A stretch of DNA of 64,000 bases, from assembly GCA_023053575.1 (NCBI GenBank), contig JAKZAP010000001.1, forward strand, positions 30,460,533 through 30,524,532. The letters are read 5' to 3'. Below, one piece after another: positions 51,755 to 61,550 of this stretch; the first letter of the stretch is position 1; each line of letters opens with the position of its first letter. This stretch comes from Branchinecta lynchi. Taxonomy: Eukaryota > Arthropoda > Branchiopoda > Anostraca > Branchinectidae. The translations under genes and the position numbers were made by a program. The notes under the pieces were generated by a model. That model did not search any database, had not been told where the DNA came from, and worked only from the letters and a program-made list of their open reading frames with translations.

Positions 51755-53128
51755 ATGGCAGTAAATAAAGTTATCAGTCCGCAATGGAACATATTTGACG
51801 AACCGCTTGTGGATGATACAGTGGTTAAATATGAATTTAAAGAAATTCGAGAAACAGATGTGAATGTATCTAATAAATCAGAGTTTGAATTCGTAACAAA
51901 GAAATTAGATTCCTGGTTTTATCCAAGTGAAAGTTATCTTGATGTCAGTGTAAGAATAGTAAACGAAGATGGGACTCCTATAGCTGCAACCGATGTTGCT
52001 ACTTTAACGAATAATGGATTTAATTTATTCAGTACCGCTGAGTATGTAATAAACGATGAATCGGTTGAAAAAATTAATCATGTTGGTATTACAACTACCG
52101 TTACAAAGTTGATTGAATACTCTGATGATTATTCTAGAAGTGCAGCAAGAAATCATTTCTGGTATAAGGATTATAATCAAGGAAAAGAAATTAATCCTGT
52201 TATTGCTTCGTTTACTGCAACTCCAGTAGTAGCAGGGGCTGCAGGGGCTGCAGCAGGGGGTGGAACAGTCAGTTTGAGAAATAATAATAATTATAATAAA
52301 GGATTTGAAAAAAGATATAACAGAACAAAGAGCAGTAAATTAGTAAATATGTATTTACCATTATCAGAATTGTTTGGATTTCTGAAAGGAAACAAACGAT
52401 TCTTCAGAGGTGCATCGCATAAATTATTTCTAAGAAGAAATGATGATAACAACATGATTATAAGAAATGGAAATACTAATTTCAAAGTAGTAATCGAGTA
52501 TTTATCCTGGAAGATCCCTATTGTAGCTCCTAGTATCGAAATGATGAGTGAATTAGAAAAGGATCTTGCTAAGGATAAAAAGCATAATCTGATGTGGGAA
52601 GCATGTAATAGTTATAAAAGTGATGTTAGTCAGAATAAGGAGCACACCTGGAAAGTTGTGTCTGAGAGAAATAGTCCTACAAAAATCGTTGTGATCTTAC
52701 AGAAAAATGAAAAGCATAACAATCAATTAATGAATAATATGGTGTTTGATCATATGAATTTAACAGACATAGAACTTAGAATTAATGGGGATAAATATCC
52801 TGAAGAACCACTCAAATGCGACTTTAGCGATGAGAAATGTAAATACTCAAATCTTTACAATAGGTTCATACATTTGGGCTATAAGCAATTAGCATTTGAT
52901 ACTGGTAGTGTTGTTAGTATAGAAGAATTTAAAGAAGTATATCCACTATTCTGTTTCGATGTTTCCAAACACGAATCAAGTATATATAATGGAACAACTG
53001 CTGATATTGAAATAAGTTTAACATTAAAACACGCTCAGCCTGTACCATATAATATTTACTGTGTTATATATTATGAAAGAAAAGCTACATTAGGTATTAT
53101 TAACAAAAATATGTATGTGAGTTTGTGA
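51755..53128 (+). CDS. Major capsid protein (double jelly-roll type), 457 aa
   Basis: Position, size and sequence fit the Polinton major capsid protein, a double jelly-roll protein that forms trimeric hexons. The start is ATG in TTATATAAATGG. Seen: YVINDESVEKINHVG near residue 107, an Ala/Gly-rich loop (PVVAGAAGAAAGGG) and Asn-rich stretch around 155-185, SKLVNMYLPLSELFGFLKGN at about 198-217, LFLRRNDDNNMIIRN, and a C-terminal block with IEISLTLKHAQPVPYN, YERKATLGI and a hydrophobic end. It is at the short end for the family; the Gly/Ala/Asn-rich insertion probably forms a surface loop. The fold itself cannot be shown from sequence by eye. Confidence 0.85.
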   Translation: MAVNKVISPQWNIFDEPLVDDTVVKYEFKEIRETDVNVSNKSEFEFVTKKLDSWFYPSESYLDVSVRIVNEDGTPIAATDVATLTNNGFNLFSTAEYVINDESVEKINHVGITTTVTKLIEYSDDYSRSAARNHFWYKDYNQGKEINPVIASFTATPVVAGAAGAAAGGGTVSLRNNNNYNKGFEKRYNRTKSSKLVNMYLPLSELFGFLKGNKRFFRGASHKLFLRRNDDNNMIIRNGNTNFKVVIEYLSWKIPIVAPSIEMMSELEKDLAKDKKHNLMWEACNSYKSDVSQNKEHTWKVVSERNSPTKIVVILQKNEKHNNQLMNNMVFDHMNLTDIELRINGDKYPEEPLKCDFSDEKCKYSNLYNRFIHLGYKQLAFDTGSVVSIEEFKEVYPLFCFDVSKHESSIYNGTTADIEISLTLKHAQPVPYNIYCVIYYERKATLGIINKNMYVSL

Positions 53129-53132
53129 GTCT

Positions 53133-53707
53133 GGATTTTTATTTAATAAAATCATCCCCTAATAAATGGAGTCCACAAAGGAAGTCTTGAATACAATCAG
53201 AATGAATAAATACAATGAGACAATCAGGAAAGAAGAACTAGTTCTAGGATTGAAATATACTATTGTTAAAATGAGAATTGCTAAGACAAAATATGGTGAT
53301 AAGTTGGTTGTAGTTATTAATCATAATGACAAACCATGTGATTTGTTTATAACTCAGAAATATAATGCCATTGCTAACGAATTACTTTTAAAGAAAAATC
53401 TAGTTTTGCAGCCTATTGTACGCGAAAACAAGAACAAAGAAACATATGTGGATTTAGAACTGTTTACTCAGTAAAAAATGAAAAATGTAAAAAAAAAAGA
53501 AGTAGTAGTATATTGTAGTATTTTATATGTAGTAAAGGGTAATATTCTCATTTCTTGTATCCTTTATTTTGGAAGTAAGAAAATAAAAATGTTCTTAAAA
53601 AAGGGGATAATTTGGTAAAAAGGATGTTAAAATTTAAGAAATTGATGTTAAAATGGGGTTTTGAAATTGGGGGGAGGGTGGAGTAGAACCCGGCTTTATA
53701 TACTACT
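53133..53707. repeat. Polinton right terminal inverted repeat, 575 bp
   Basis: Reverse complement of 40081-40655. It begins right after the MCP stop (5 bp beyond) and ends TATACTACT before the CACGGG duplication. It contains the second copy of the 102-aa gene. Confidence 0.95.
53166..53474 (+). CDS. TIR-encoded 102-aa protein, right copy
   Basis: Identical in sequence to the product of 40314-40622. The start is ATG in CCCCTAATAAATGG. On this side it is co-directional with the capsid genes and lies 37 bp after the MCP stop, so it could be expressed together with them. On the left side it is isolated. A downstream AATAAA-like signal (near 53580) lies between the stop and the element end. Gene duplication by inclusion in the TIR doubles its dose and keeps the copies identical through replication. 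Confidence 0.8.
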   Translation: MESTKEVLNTIRMNKYNETIRKEELVLGLKYTIVKMRIAKTKYGDKLVVVINHNDKPCDLFITQKYNAIANELLLKKNLVLQPIVRENKNKETYVDLELFTQ

Positions 53708-53713
53708 CACGGG
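53708..53713. other. Target-site duplication of the Polinton, right copy
   Basis: CACGGG, identical to 40075-40080. No mismatch, in line with a recent insertion. Confidence 0.95.
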
Positions 53714-54431
53714 CATTACTACGCTGACCGTTCCAACCTTCTCGAAATAGTAACTAATAGTCAGTAATAGTAACTATTTGCTTACCATGCTCGGGATGGT
53801 AGTCAGCGTTTTAACTACGCATCTCTGTGACTTGATTGACTGTTTTACCCCGTAGATTGATATTTTACCAAAAATTTAAAAATGTTGTCAGCCTTGACGC
53901 CTAGATGCCAAAATTCGGACCTCATGCGCAGTAACTACGGTAAGTAGAGTGGAACACGCTCATTATGGAACTGGACTGAATTAGTATCGCGTCGGATCCT
54001 TTGTAGCTTCGCGAGCCAAAACAAAACGAAGCTAAATCTACTTAAAATGGTAAAAGGTATAAACAGTTCCTGACAACCAACTATGGCTGCGTCTAAGCCT
54101 TCTAGGTTAGGAACTGCAATCCAGGGTTGCCACATCAAAAATATTTAAAGAGTGACTTTTGGCCCAAAACAAGGAGTGAACTGTGGGTGAAGTTCACTTT
54201 TGGTCGGAACCGCCTCTGTAAAAATGACACATCTTAATTTTACTTCATGAAAAAAACTTAAATAGTCAGTTCTGGTCGGAATCCCTGCTGCAAAAATGAC
54301 AGATTTGGTCATTTTCGGGAATGGAGCGATTTTTATGTCCTATGTAGGACCAGAGTTACAAAAACAAAATAGAGTGACGATTCACACTATCGTGCGACAT
54401 GTGGCAACCCTGCTGCAATCACGACATCTTA
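53714..54431. other. lunapark intron flank; right half of split repeat
   Basis: The stretch up to 53961 carries the reversed GTGGAACACGCTC partner of 39671-39683 and TAGTAACTA-type runs. From 54170 to 54310 a short segment is duplicated (GAACCGCCTCTGTAAAAATG and GAATCCCTGCTGCAAAAATG, with GACA and AGTTCACTTTTGGTCGG / AGTTCTGGTCGG). No gene. Confidence 0.45.
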
Positions 54432-54846
54432 AGGCGTATTCTCGCCGTTCCCCGAGGACTCCTCGGGGAATCAAAGGGAACGGCGAGAATAGAGGGAGTC
54501 ACTCCACACGGACTCCGCGTACAGAAACAGCGAGAACACGGGGAATGCTTCCTAAATCGATTTTGCTCAAATAAAAAATATGCAGTTGACGAAATTAGTC
54601 TGGATCCACTTTATTTTTGGTTTTGTTTATTCTGGTTATTTTTAATTAACTTTAAATTGCACCAATACCAGCAAAAATTGATTCCCCTTCGAATCTGAAA
54701 GGGAGTCCTTTCTGATGACGGGGATGATAAACGGAGCATTCCCCGTCCGTGGGGACTCGCGAGAATACGGGGAGTGAGTCTCCGGGACAAACAAAAACGC
54801 GGGGACTCCTCAAGTGGAGTCCTCGGGGAACGGCGAGAATACGCCT
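54432..54846. mobile_element. Inverted-repeat element family B, copy 3 (415 bp)
   Basis: Begins AGGCGTATTCTCGCCGTTCC and ends GGAACGGCGAGAATACGCCT with near-perfect arms. It is flanked by TTA on both sides (54429-54431 and 54847-54849). This is the cleanest copy of the family and the best reference for its ends. Confidence 0.85.
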
Positions 54847-55796
54847 TTAGTGAAATACCGCCAGGTCCTCGGGTACCTCTGTATCCGGGCAAATAAAGAG
54901 ACAATCCTTTGCGAACCCTGTCCCCTTTTAGAGGAAATGGCACCACTATATTCAGCAGGGTCAGTATGCTTATTCGAATCTTTTCATCCACCAAGCAATT
55001 TTTTTATTTATTTATTTATGTATCCCCCGTCATTTCAAACAGAAAAGGGATGGAGTACAAAAACGAAAAGAAAAACAAAACAAAAGCAAAACGTAACACT
55101 TTTATGGGAAACACACACAACAATCGACAATTACTAACTGAGACTCTCTGACTGATTAAAAACCGAACACGATTATATACATATACACTTAAACTTTAAA
55201 GGACCCCTCTTGCTTATTCTGCCTTTTATAATATACTTAGCTCCCATATGGAATTATAAGCTTCTAAAATCCCCACCTTTCTCCATTGTTTCGTTTCGTA
55301 ATTACGAATTTTTAGCGCTTTTCCGGCCTTTCCAAGTTTTCCCGTCACCCAACGAAAAGTTTGTGGTAATCTTCAATGTACGCTAACAACTCTTTCACAT
55401 ATAAGTATGTGATGCTCCCCTCTTTATTACTTCTTTTATTTGCTTAGTTTTCCCACTTCTTAACCAAGGCACGGTTCAGTTTTCAAATGTTTTACGCCCA
55501 GCCGCCGCGTCGGAGATCAGGAAGGCTGGATATACTCGACAGACGCTAACAAGAGAATCGCAAGTTTTAGGTGGGAAGGAATGGTATATCCAAAAGAGTT
55601 TTTTCTGATTCATTTCATAGGGAAACGATCGTTTCTATTAAGATTTACTACTTGCTAATCAGGTTAGAAATAGCAAGCTCAGGATCTGTTATGTTATATA
55701 TTTTCATCATTTTGGTATTTCTTGTCCAAGGGGGGAGCCGAAGTAAGTATTTGGAGAATCTGAAGAAAGTGGAACGGAGTTTAAGTGGATACGTAC
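54847..55796. other. lunapark intron, no gene recognised
   Basis: A TTTATTTATTTATG run lies near 55003. The two overlapping plus-strand frames at 54.8-55.15 kb have no domain. The last bases before 55797 are the donor GTACGT of the neighbouring exon (read on the minus strand). Confidence 0.4.
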
Positions 55797-55983
55797 AGTG
55801 TGCTTCCCAAGCTGCTCCGGCGCGAACTGTTCCAATATTTCTCTTGCAACTTTGTATGTTTCTGTCTCCATGATCTGCTCCAGGATTTTTAGTTTCTTTA
55901 CTTGAAGATCTTCTAAACGTTTGTCATTCTTCTTGATGCTTCTTCTATAATGCCATGTTAGGCTTTTACGTATGCATTGTATA
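55797..55983 (-). CDS. lunapark exon: end of TM hairpin and coiled coil
   Basis: The acceptor ATTTTTGCAG lies above 55983. The 187-bp exon (one base, 62 codons) ends at the donor ACT|GTACGT. It encodes IQCIRKSLTWHYRRSIKKND, then LEDLQVKKLKILEQIMETET and YKVAREILEQF, matching the conserved lunapark segment KKILE-x-x-M-E-x-ETYK-x-A-x-x-(I/L)LE-x-F. Its one-base start fits the two-base end of the exon at 58398. Confidence 0.95.
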
Positions 55984-56916
55984 CTGCAAAAATAGTAGAG
56001 AAATTGAGTGTGAGTAAGGCCATGTAAAGGCCAGAATGGCGTACGCTAAACTGCTGTCACCACTTTCTGGTAGATCAGAGTTTGTCTTCTATCAATGAAC
56101 AACCACACTATAAGATATTTCGGGAGGACAAGAACGTAGGGAATCCGAGTGCTCCGCCATTATTACAGGTACGATGTGTCCTTTTAAGCACAAAATAAGG
56201 CTTAGGAAGTATAGATGCTAGAGAAGTAAAAAAAATTAGCTCCCTACTATAGTAGAAAATTTCCAATCAGGTTGAGAGTGCGTTCCAGAAACTTCTTACA
56301 AGTAATGATGATAAGAGGAAGAGTTAGTTCTTAATGGGCCTCTCCCAAAATCCAATGACGAGTTGCCACCAGATACGCTCGAGAAACAATAACAATCACA
56401 CGTGAGATCTTGATTTAAGTTATCTGAAGGGTGAATAAGCGATTCGGCTTTCAAGTCTTACCGAGTCGCGGATTAGCCCCGTGGAAAAGTCAGCCAGCAG
56501 TACGCACTGAAGTCGGAAGCCAGAAGTGACAAACTTGACGAAGTTTGACAGAACAGAGTCGGGTAGAGTATGGAGGCAGAGGCATTTTTAATAATTTTAA
56601 ACATCGTTAGGCCTACGAGGAATTGAACATAGCCAAACAAACCAGGATAACCGTACACCAAGAGCTCACGTGTCACTGTTTACTTTATGCTAGCGAATCT
56701 AGCGACAAAAAAAAGAACTAATTATGAAGGAATATTATGAAGCGGGTACTCTGGTAGTTACCATCCTCTCTGGAACGAAAATAATAATAGCTCGGACATA
56801 TGTCACCAATCTTATGGAAGTTCCAGTTGAACCGGTAACTACTATTATGTTCCCGACCTTCATAAGTAAATTGTAACGATTATAACTCTTGTGGATCGAA
56901 AACAATAAGAGACAAT

Positions 56917-57319
56917 AGGCGTATTCGCGCCGTTCCCCGAGGAGCTCCTCGGGGAATCGAAGGGAAGGGCGACAATAGAGGGGGACACTCCACGCGGACT
57001 CCGCGTGCGGAAAACAACGAGAACACGCGGAATACTTCCGAAATGGATTCGTTCTAAAAAAATAAATATGCAGTTGACGAAATTTGTCTGGATCCACTTT
57101 ATTTTTAATTTTGTTTACTCTGATTGTTTTTTATTCATTTTACATTGCACCAACACCAGCAAAAATTGATTCCCCATTGAATCTGAAAGGGAGTCCTTTT
57201 CGATGATGGTGATAACAATCGGAGCATTCCCGTCCGTGGGGACTCACCAAGTCCCCGGGACAAACAAAAACGCGGGGACTCCTCAAGCGGAGTACTCGGG
57301 GAAGAGCGAGGATATGCCT
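56917..57319. mobile_element. Inverted-repeat element family B, copy 4 (403 bp)
   Basis: Begins AGGCGTATTCGCGCCGTTCC and ends GAGGATATGCCT, more diverged than copy 3. The flanking duplication is AAT (56914-56916 and 57320-57322). The interior shares CTGAAAGGGAGTCCTTTTCG and AACGCGGGGACTCCTCAAG. Located in a lunapark intron. Confidence 0.8.
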
Positions 57320-57877
57320 AATAAGATACAATGAGAGAAACAATAAGACTCGGGAACGAAAATAATAAGAAGAATCGTAACGACCGTAACTACTAACTAG
57401 ACCTATATTGTCTGGGCAACGTGAAGTGTTGCAGCAACCTTTATTCCAAAACCATTCGCAAGTATCATTTCTTCAAACAGCATACTCAAATAAACACTAA
57501 TTGCGTTCGATAACCTCTGAAGATCTTTCCAGTAAGATTACGCTAATTCAATGCCCGTGAGAATGAGAACTGTAAAAGCCGAATCGTGCTTCTTTCAAGA
57601 GAGATAATCAAAACAAAAGTGTGCCATCAATACTTCCCGAAGACTACTGCGGTTTCTCTTCCCTCATTTCTGTGGTAAAATCTGTAACCAGGGATTTTTG
57701 CTGATTTGGAATTTTTTTTTTTTTTTAGTCTTAGCATTCTTACTATTCACACTTTCTTATTGTGTACAACGCAAGATGTAACAGAAATACCAGCGGACTA
57801 TTATTTCCCAATCCCTTGAAACTCATCCTCAGAAACTTGAATCATGGAGACGACTATGAACCATCTAAAATTACTGC

Positions 57878-58208
57878 ACTGTTAGAAGTTTCATAACAGG
57901 TAACACAAGGATGCGCGGTTTCAACAGATAATGCGCTTCAGATAAAACTTCTGACATTAATGAAATGTTATGCATCACAAGCTTTGTTAATAAGAGCAAA
58001 AAAACATCTACTGACTTTATGTCTTATCGCCATGATGTCGGAAAACTCAGCATATACTTTTTGGCGGTTTTTGGGTTCTTCCTGATGGTAACGCTTATTA
58101 TGCATAACATTTTGATGCCCAACAGATAACATCCGAAGTGTTATCTGTTACGCATTATCAGTCGAAACCGCGCACCCTCGTGTTATCTGTTATGAAACTT
58201 CTGACAGT
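57878..58208. mobile_element. Inverted-repeat element family C, copy 3
   Basis: Starts ACTGTTAGAAGTTTCATAAC and ends with the inverse TTATGAAACTTCTGACAGT. Inner arms include GGTTTCAACAGATAATGCG and CGCATTATCAGTCGAAACC. The central TATGCATAACATTTTG palindrome matches the other copies. In a lunapark intron. Confidence 0.75.
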
Positions 58209-58397
58209 CTACTCCTATAAAGTCGCTATTTTCACGGAATTACTGTCGCCAGTACTTAGTTGAACAATTGGTATTGCATTCTTATGGAAAGTTCTGAAGA
58301 AATAACCCTAGCTTCGAAGCATCCTCGCAACATTGGCTGACAAATCAATCACATTTCGAGAGTAAAATGATGGATGAAAATGATATCCCATACTTAC

Positions 58398-58576
58398 AGT
58401 AGTGGAAACAACAAAAATCCGGAGTAGAAATACAGCTTATAAGATGCAACTGGGAAGAAGAAAGCCAAAAGACAAGCTATCAGGTAGATAAGGATTGAGT
58501 AAATGACGAGTCTTCTCAGAACTTTCTTCTGCCACTCCTGAGTGGTGACCTTGTAGTCTTCCAGAGATGTAATCTC
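58398..58576 (-). CDS. lunapark exon: first transmembrane segment
   Basis: The acceptor CATCATTTAG lies above 58576. The 179-bp exon (59 codons plus two bases) ends at the donor CTACT|GTAAGT. It encodes EITSLEDYKVTTQEWQKKVL, then LVIYSILIYLIACLLAFFFP and a second hydrophobic part (FYSGFLLFPLL). This matches the lunapark N-terminal region: a short helix, the first TM segment and the start of the second. It begins in phase 0, so the missing upstream exon must end on a codon boundary. Confidence 0.95.
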
Positions 58577-58679
58577 CTAAATGATGAGAAAGCAACATGA
58601 GCAAAGGTAGGCCTACTCTGCAGATAACATCAGGAAACCATGTGAAGCGCAACGTTTCAAAACTACGTCAGTGTATGTT

Positions 58680-59090
58680 TAACTCAAAAGCCAACTTGTT
58701 TTTGTGTCATTTAATTCAAAACACTGAATAATTTGGATTTTGCTACGGGATTTTTTTTCTTTTCCACTATCTGCTCCAGTTATGACGTTCAGAATTTCCG
58801 AGGCTCTTCCAAATTTTAATCTGAACACAAACGCGGCTTTTCAGTGGGCAGTAGAGAGCTTGGTGAAGACTGCTTAGTGCCTTAACAAAAAAAAAAATAA
58901 CAAATCTTTCTGGTAAGGGAGTGCAACAGAAATACAAGCGCATAGAGGTACCACAAACCACACAGAAATTCCACTATTTGAAAATTCGTGAATAGCGGAT
59001 AGAAGAACGCATTTTCATAGCTATAAAGAACGCATTTTCAGCGGGTCTTCAAGACAATTTAGGTGAATAAGTGATGAGTAACTAGACTGT
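58680..59090. repeat. Family E dispersed repeat, copy 3, reversed
   Basis: Reverse complements of the family E blocks occur in reverse order: AAAGCCAACTTGTTTTTGTG near 58690, TCAGAATTTCCGAGGCTCTT near 58790, CACAGAAATTCCACTATTTG near 58965 and CGCATTTTCAGCGGGTCTTC near 59032. Confidence 0.6.
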
Positions 59091-59179
59091 TCTATAGCAG
59101 TCCTTTTCATTTTAACTTCAATTCAAAACAGAAAAACGGAAATAATCAGTTAGAAACTACTATTAACAAACACCAATAT

Positions 59180-60140
59180 ACCCTGCAACTGTTTACCAGG
59201 GGCGTAATTAAGGAGGGACAGGCCCCCCCCCCAACACACTCTGAGAATGTAATCCGTCGGCACAATTTGCCCGAAATAAGCTTTCGTAGGCGGGAGGAGC
59301 CGGCAAAATATACCGACATTTTCTATTAGCACACTTTTGTGCAAAAATCAGCTGTACCCAATCCTTCAGAAATACTTCTGAAAAAAAAATGTCGGCAGAA
59401 ATTTGCTCAAACAGCTTCTAGAAAGCAAGAAGCCTCGACAAAAGCATACCGACATTTTTTGTCGGCATATTTCTGTACACAAATCAGCTCCTGACAGAGC
59501 CTTGCTGTGGCAACTCGGTTCTATTTGCCGTCTTTGGCTTTGAATCCAACGTGTCGGCGAAACAAATATAATGGTATCAGACTATGCATAGAATTCAGTT
59601 CACTTTACGATCAAACTGATAGAAATACTTCTGAGGAAATCCGTCGGCACAATTTTGCCCAATACAAGCGTTTGTCGGCCAACAAAACTGCACCGACATT
59701 TTTCACCGACACCTTTAAGTACAAAAATCAGCTCCAGACAAAACACTATTCTGTCAACTCTGCTTTATCTAGTATATTCTGCATCAACTTCCAATTTGTC
59801 AGCAACACAAATTACAAACAGAATTATTATTACACGATGCCTTATCAGCCGAAGTAGTAGGCTACTTCTGTAGTCAATATTTTCCCCACAATAAGCGTTT
59901 GTCGTGTGCAAATCTTCCTGGGCGCATGTTTCGAAATCAAACTCGTCGGCAAAATAAATAGAAGTAAAGTCGCATTATGCATAAAATTTCAGCTTATACC
60001 TTCTAATCAAACTGATAGGAATATTTCTGAGGAATTCTTGACACAGTATTGCACAGAGTAAGCGTTTATCCGACACGAAGCGCTGACAGTAACTCAAGAA
60101 GACTTTACCGTCCGAACTTGTGCCCCCCCCCCTCCCTCAG
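59180..60140. repeat. Diverged tandem repeat with GTCGGC / ACCGACATTTTT motifs
   Basis: Blocks such as CCGTCGGCACAATTT, AATAAGCGTTTGTCG, CACCGACATTTTT, AAATCAGCTC and AAACTGATAGRAATA recur at irregular intervals of about 160-370 bp. The order is roughly preserved, so this is a decayed complex tandem repeat. Open frames in it lack domains. Confidence 0.5.
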
Positions 60141-60179
60141 CCCTAAATGTTAAGGTACCTGCCCCTTTAAGGAACTGAC

Positions 60180-61550
60180 CTCACTCGAGCCGGCAAGATG
60201 CCAGTTTCCATGGAGGTGGCAACAGATGGTACGATATCAAAGCTCGCCCCTACTTTTGTCTCGGATCCCCAAAAAATTTGTATTCGTCAGAGTGGGGCTT
60301 TGTCCCGTAAAGCATGTCTCGCTCTATCATTGCAGCTTTGATCTCCGGAGTAACCCATGGTTTACTCTGTGCCTTAATTGTAACTCGCTTTTCAGGGAAG
60401 AATCGTTCGTACTCTCGAGTCGTTTGTTCATAGAAGAGCTCGGTCATACTATTTGCGTCTTTGTTTTCGAAAATGCGGAACCAGCATACTGAGTTGAGCC
60501 ATTCTCTGTAGCCAATACAGCCTTCCTCTGTGTGAACTGGTTTGGTTTACTAGGTTCCACAGTTGACTTCGGTCGTAATAGAACAGTTTCCTGATCGCTG
60601 GTTGAGAGTGGTGCTTCCGCCGAGGGATCTAAGTAGAAATCACCGAGTCAAGGGTGTTTTTTCCCCGTGTTTTCACTTTGAAGCGAAGGGCTGTGGAGCT
60701 TTCGATCCAGTTAGGCTTCAGGTCGTTGAAGTCCCCACAAAGAAAGATTCCAGCATATGTGTATTTTGTTCTGATGGAGTCGTAACTTTGTTGGAGGTAT
60801 TCCACTAGTTGTCGCTCACCTGATGCGCTGCAGCGTGGGGAAATGTAACAGGAGTACCTGTCGATCATGGCCAAGGTAGGACACGAAATCCATGTTTCTG
60901 TCATGCACATTACGTCAATGTCATGTTTCCTTAGGAAAACTTCCATATCTTCTGCTTTGTTGTTACGAGAGCGAACATTCGACAGTGCTGTTGTTGGAAA
61001 ACGGTAAGTTTGGGTTGGCCTCGCATCAAAACCTGTTTTCTTTTTCCCTCTTTCCAGGTTGCAAGAAGAAGGATCAGGAGGCTCCAGCCTTAGAGCGTGA
61101 GTATCTGTTGAGGTGGAAGCGGTGGTGATGTAATTTGGATTTGTTTTTGTTGTTGTCTTCGTGTTTACACCAGTGTTGGTTGGTTTCAGATAAGGTCTCT
61201 CCGTCGATTGGTGACTGTTCGGGCTGCTGTGACCAGGGTAAGTTGAACGGGATGGACCGAATATCCAGTAGCTGTGCCTTCGGTTCTGGTTGTGTTTTAT
61301 GTTGTGTTGGGATTCGGGTTGGTGGGGGTATGTTCTTGTGTTTCTCCAACCATTCTGTTGTTGGTGAAAACCCTGATGGCGGTTCTCGCTGATGGTATCT
61401 GAGCCAGTTCTGTAGAAAACCCGTGACCTCCATTTGGTCGGTTCCTTCGTTTTCCAGTTCGTCTCCAGTTTTTTTATGTTTTGGTTTTATGCTCGTTAGT
61501 TTGTGGAGTTGGAGTAGGTTTGATGTCAACCTTCACCTCCGCTTTACACT
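60180..61550 (-). pseudogene. LINE fragment: end of ORF1 and start of ORF2
   Basis: Minus-strand pieces run from about 61530 (a Pro/His/Gln-rich ORF1-like tail, QPEQSPIDGETLSETNQHW) into an endonuclease domain (FLRKHDIDVMCMTETWISCP, IFLCGDFNDLKPNWIE) and a linker (ERFFPEKRVTIKAQSKPWVT). The order matches the ORF1-ORF2 junction of the LINE at 16.8 kb, and MTETW and GDFND are endonuclease signatures. Frameshifts separate the pieces and the reverse transcriptase part is missing, so this copy is defective. Confidence 0.75.

Larger units (their letters stand above)
40081..53707 (+). mobile_element. Complete Polinton/Maverick element, 13,627 bp
   Basis: The element is bounded by 575-bp inverted repeats starting 5'-AGTAGTATATAAAGCC and by a perfect 6-bp duplication. 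It carries the defining set: protein-primed DNA polymerase B, retroviral-type integrase, FtsK/HerA-type ATPase, adenain-like protease, minor and major capsid proteins. Gene order inside is 139-aa (minus), PolB, ATPase, fibre-like, pX-like, protease, zinc ribbon, integrase, 274-aa, penton-like, pVI-like, MCP (all plus). Composition is clearly more AT-rich than the flanks. The capsid genes mean that it could in principle form particles, as proposed for Polintons and adintoviruses. It sits in a lunapark intron, antisense to that gene. Confidence 0.98.
30752..58576 (-). other. lunapark homologue, gene span covering six recognised exons
   Basis: Lunapark is an ER membrane protein that stabilises three-way junctions of tubular ER; it has two transmembrane segments near the N-terminus and a C-terminal zinc ribbon, both facing the cytosol. 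Six minus-strand exons match this layout in order: 58576-58398 (first TM segment), 55983-55797 (end of the TM hairpin and coiled coil), 39289-39238 (linker), 36561-36343 (Pro-rich), 33956-33786 and 30961-30752 (zinc ribbon, acidic tail). Every exon-exon phase agrees (2, 0, 1, 1, 1). The first coding exon, with the initiator Met and myristoylation site expected for the family, was not found and is probably above 58.6 kb or outside the window. The intron between exons 55797 and 39289 contains the Polinton. Confidence 0.9.
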
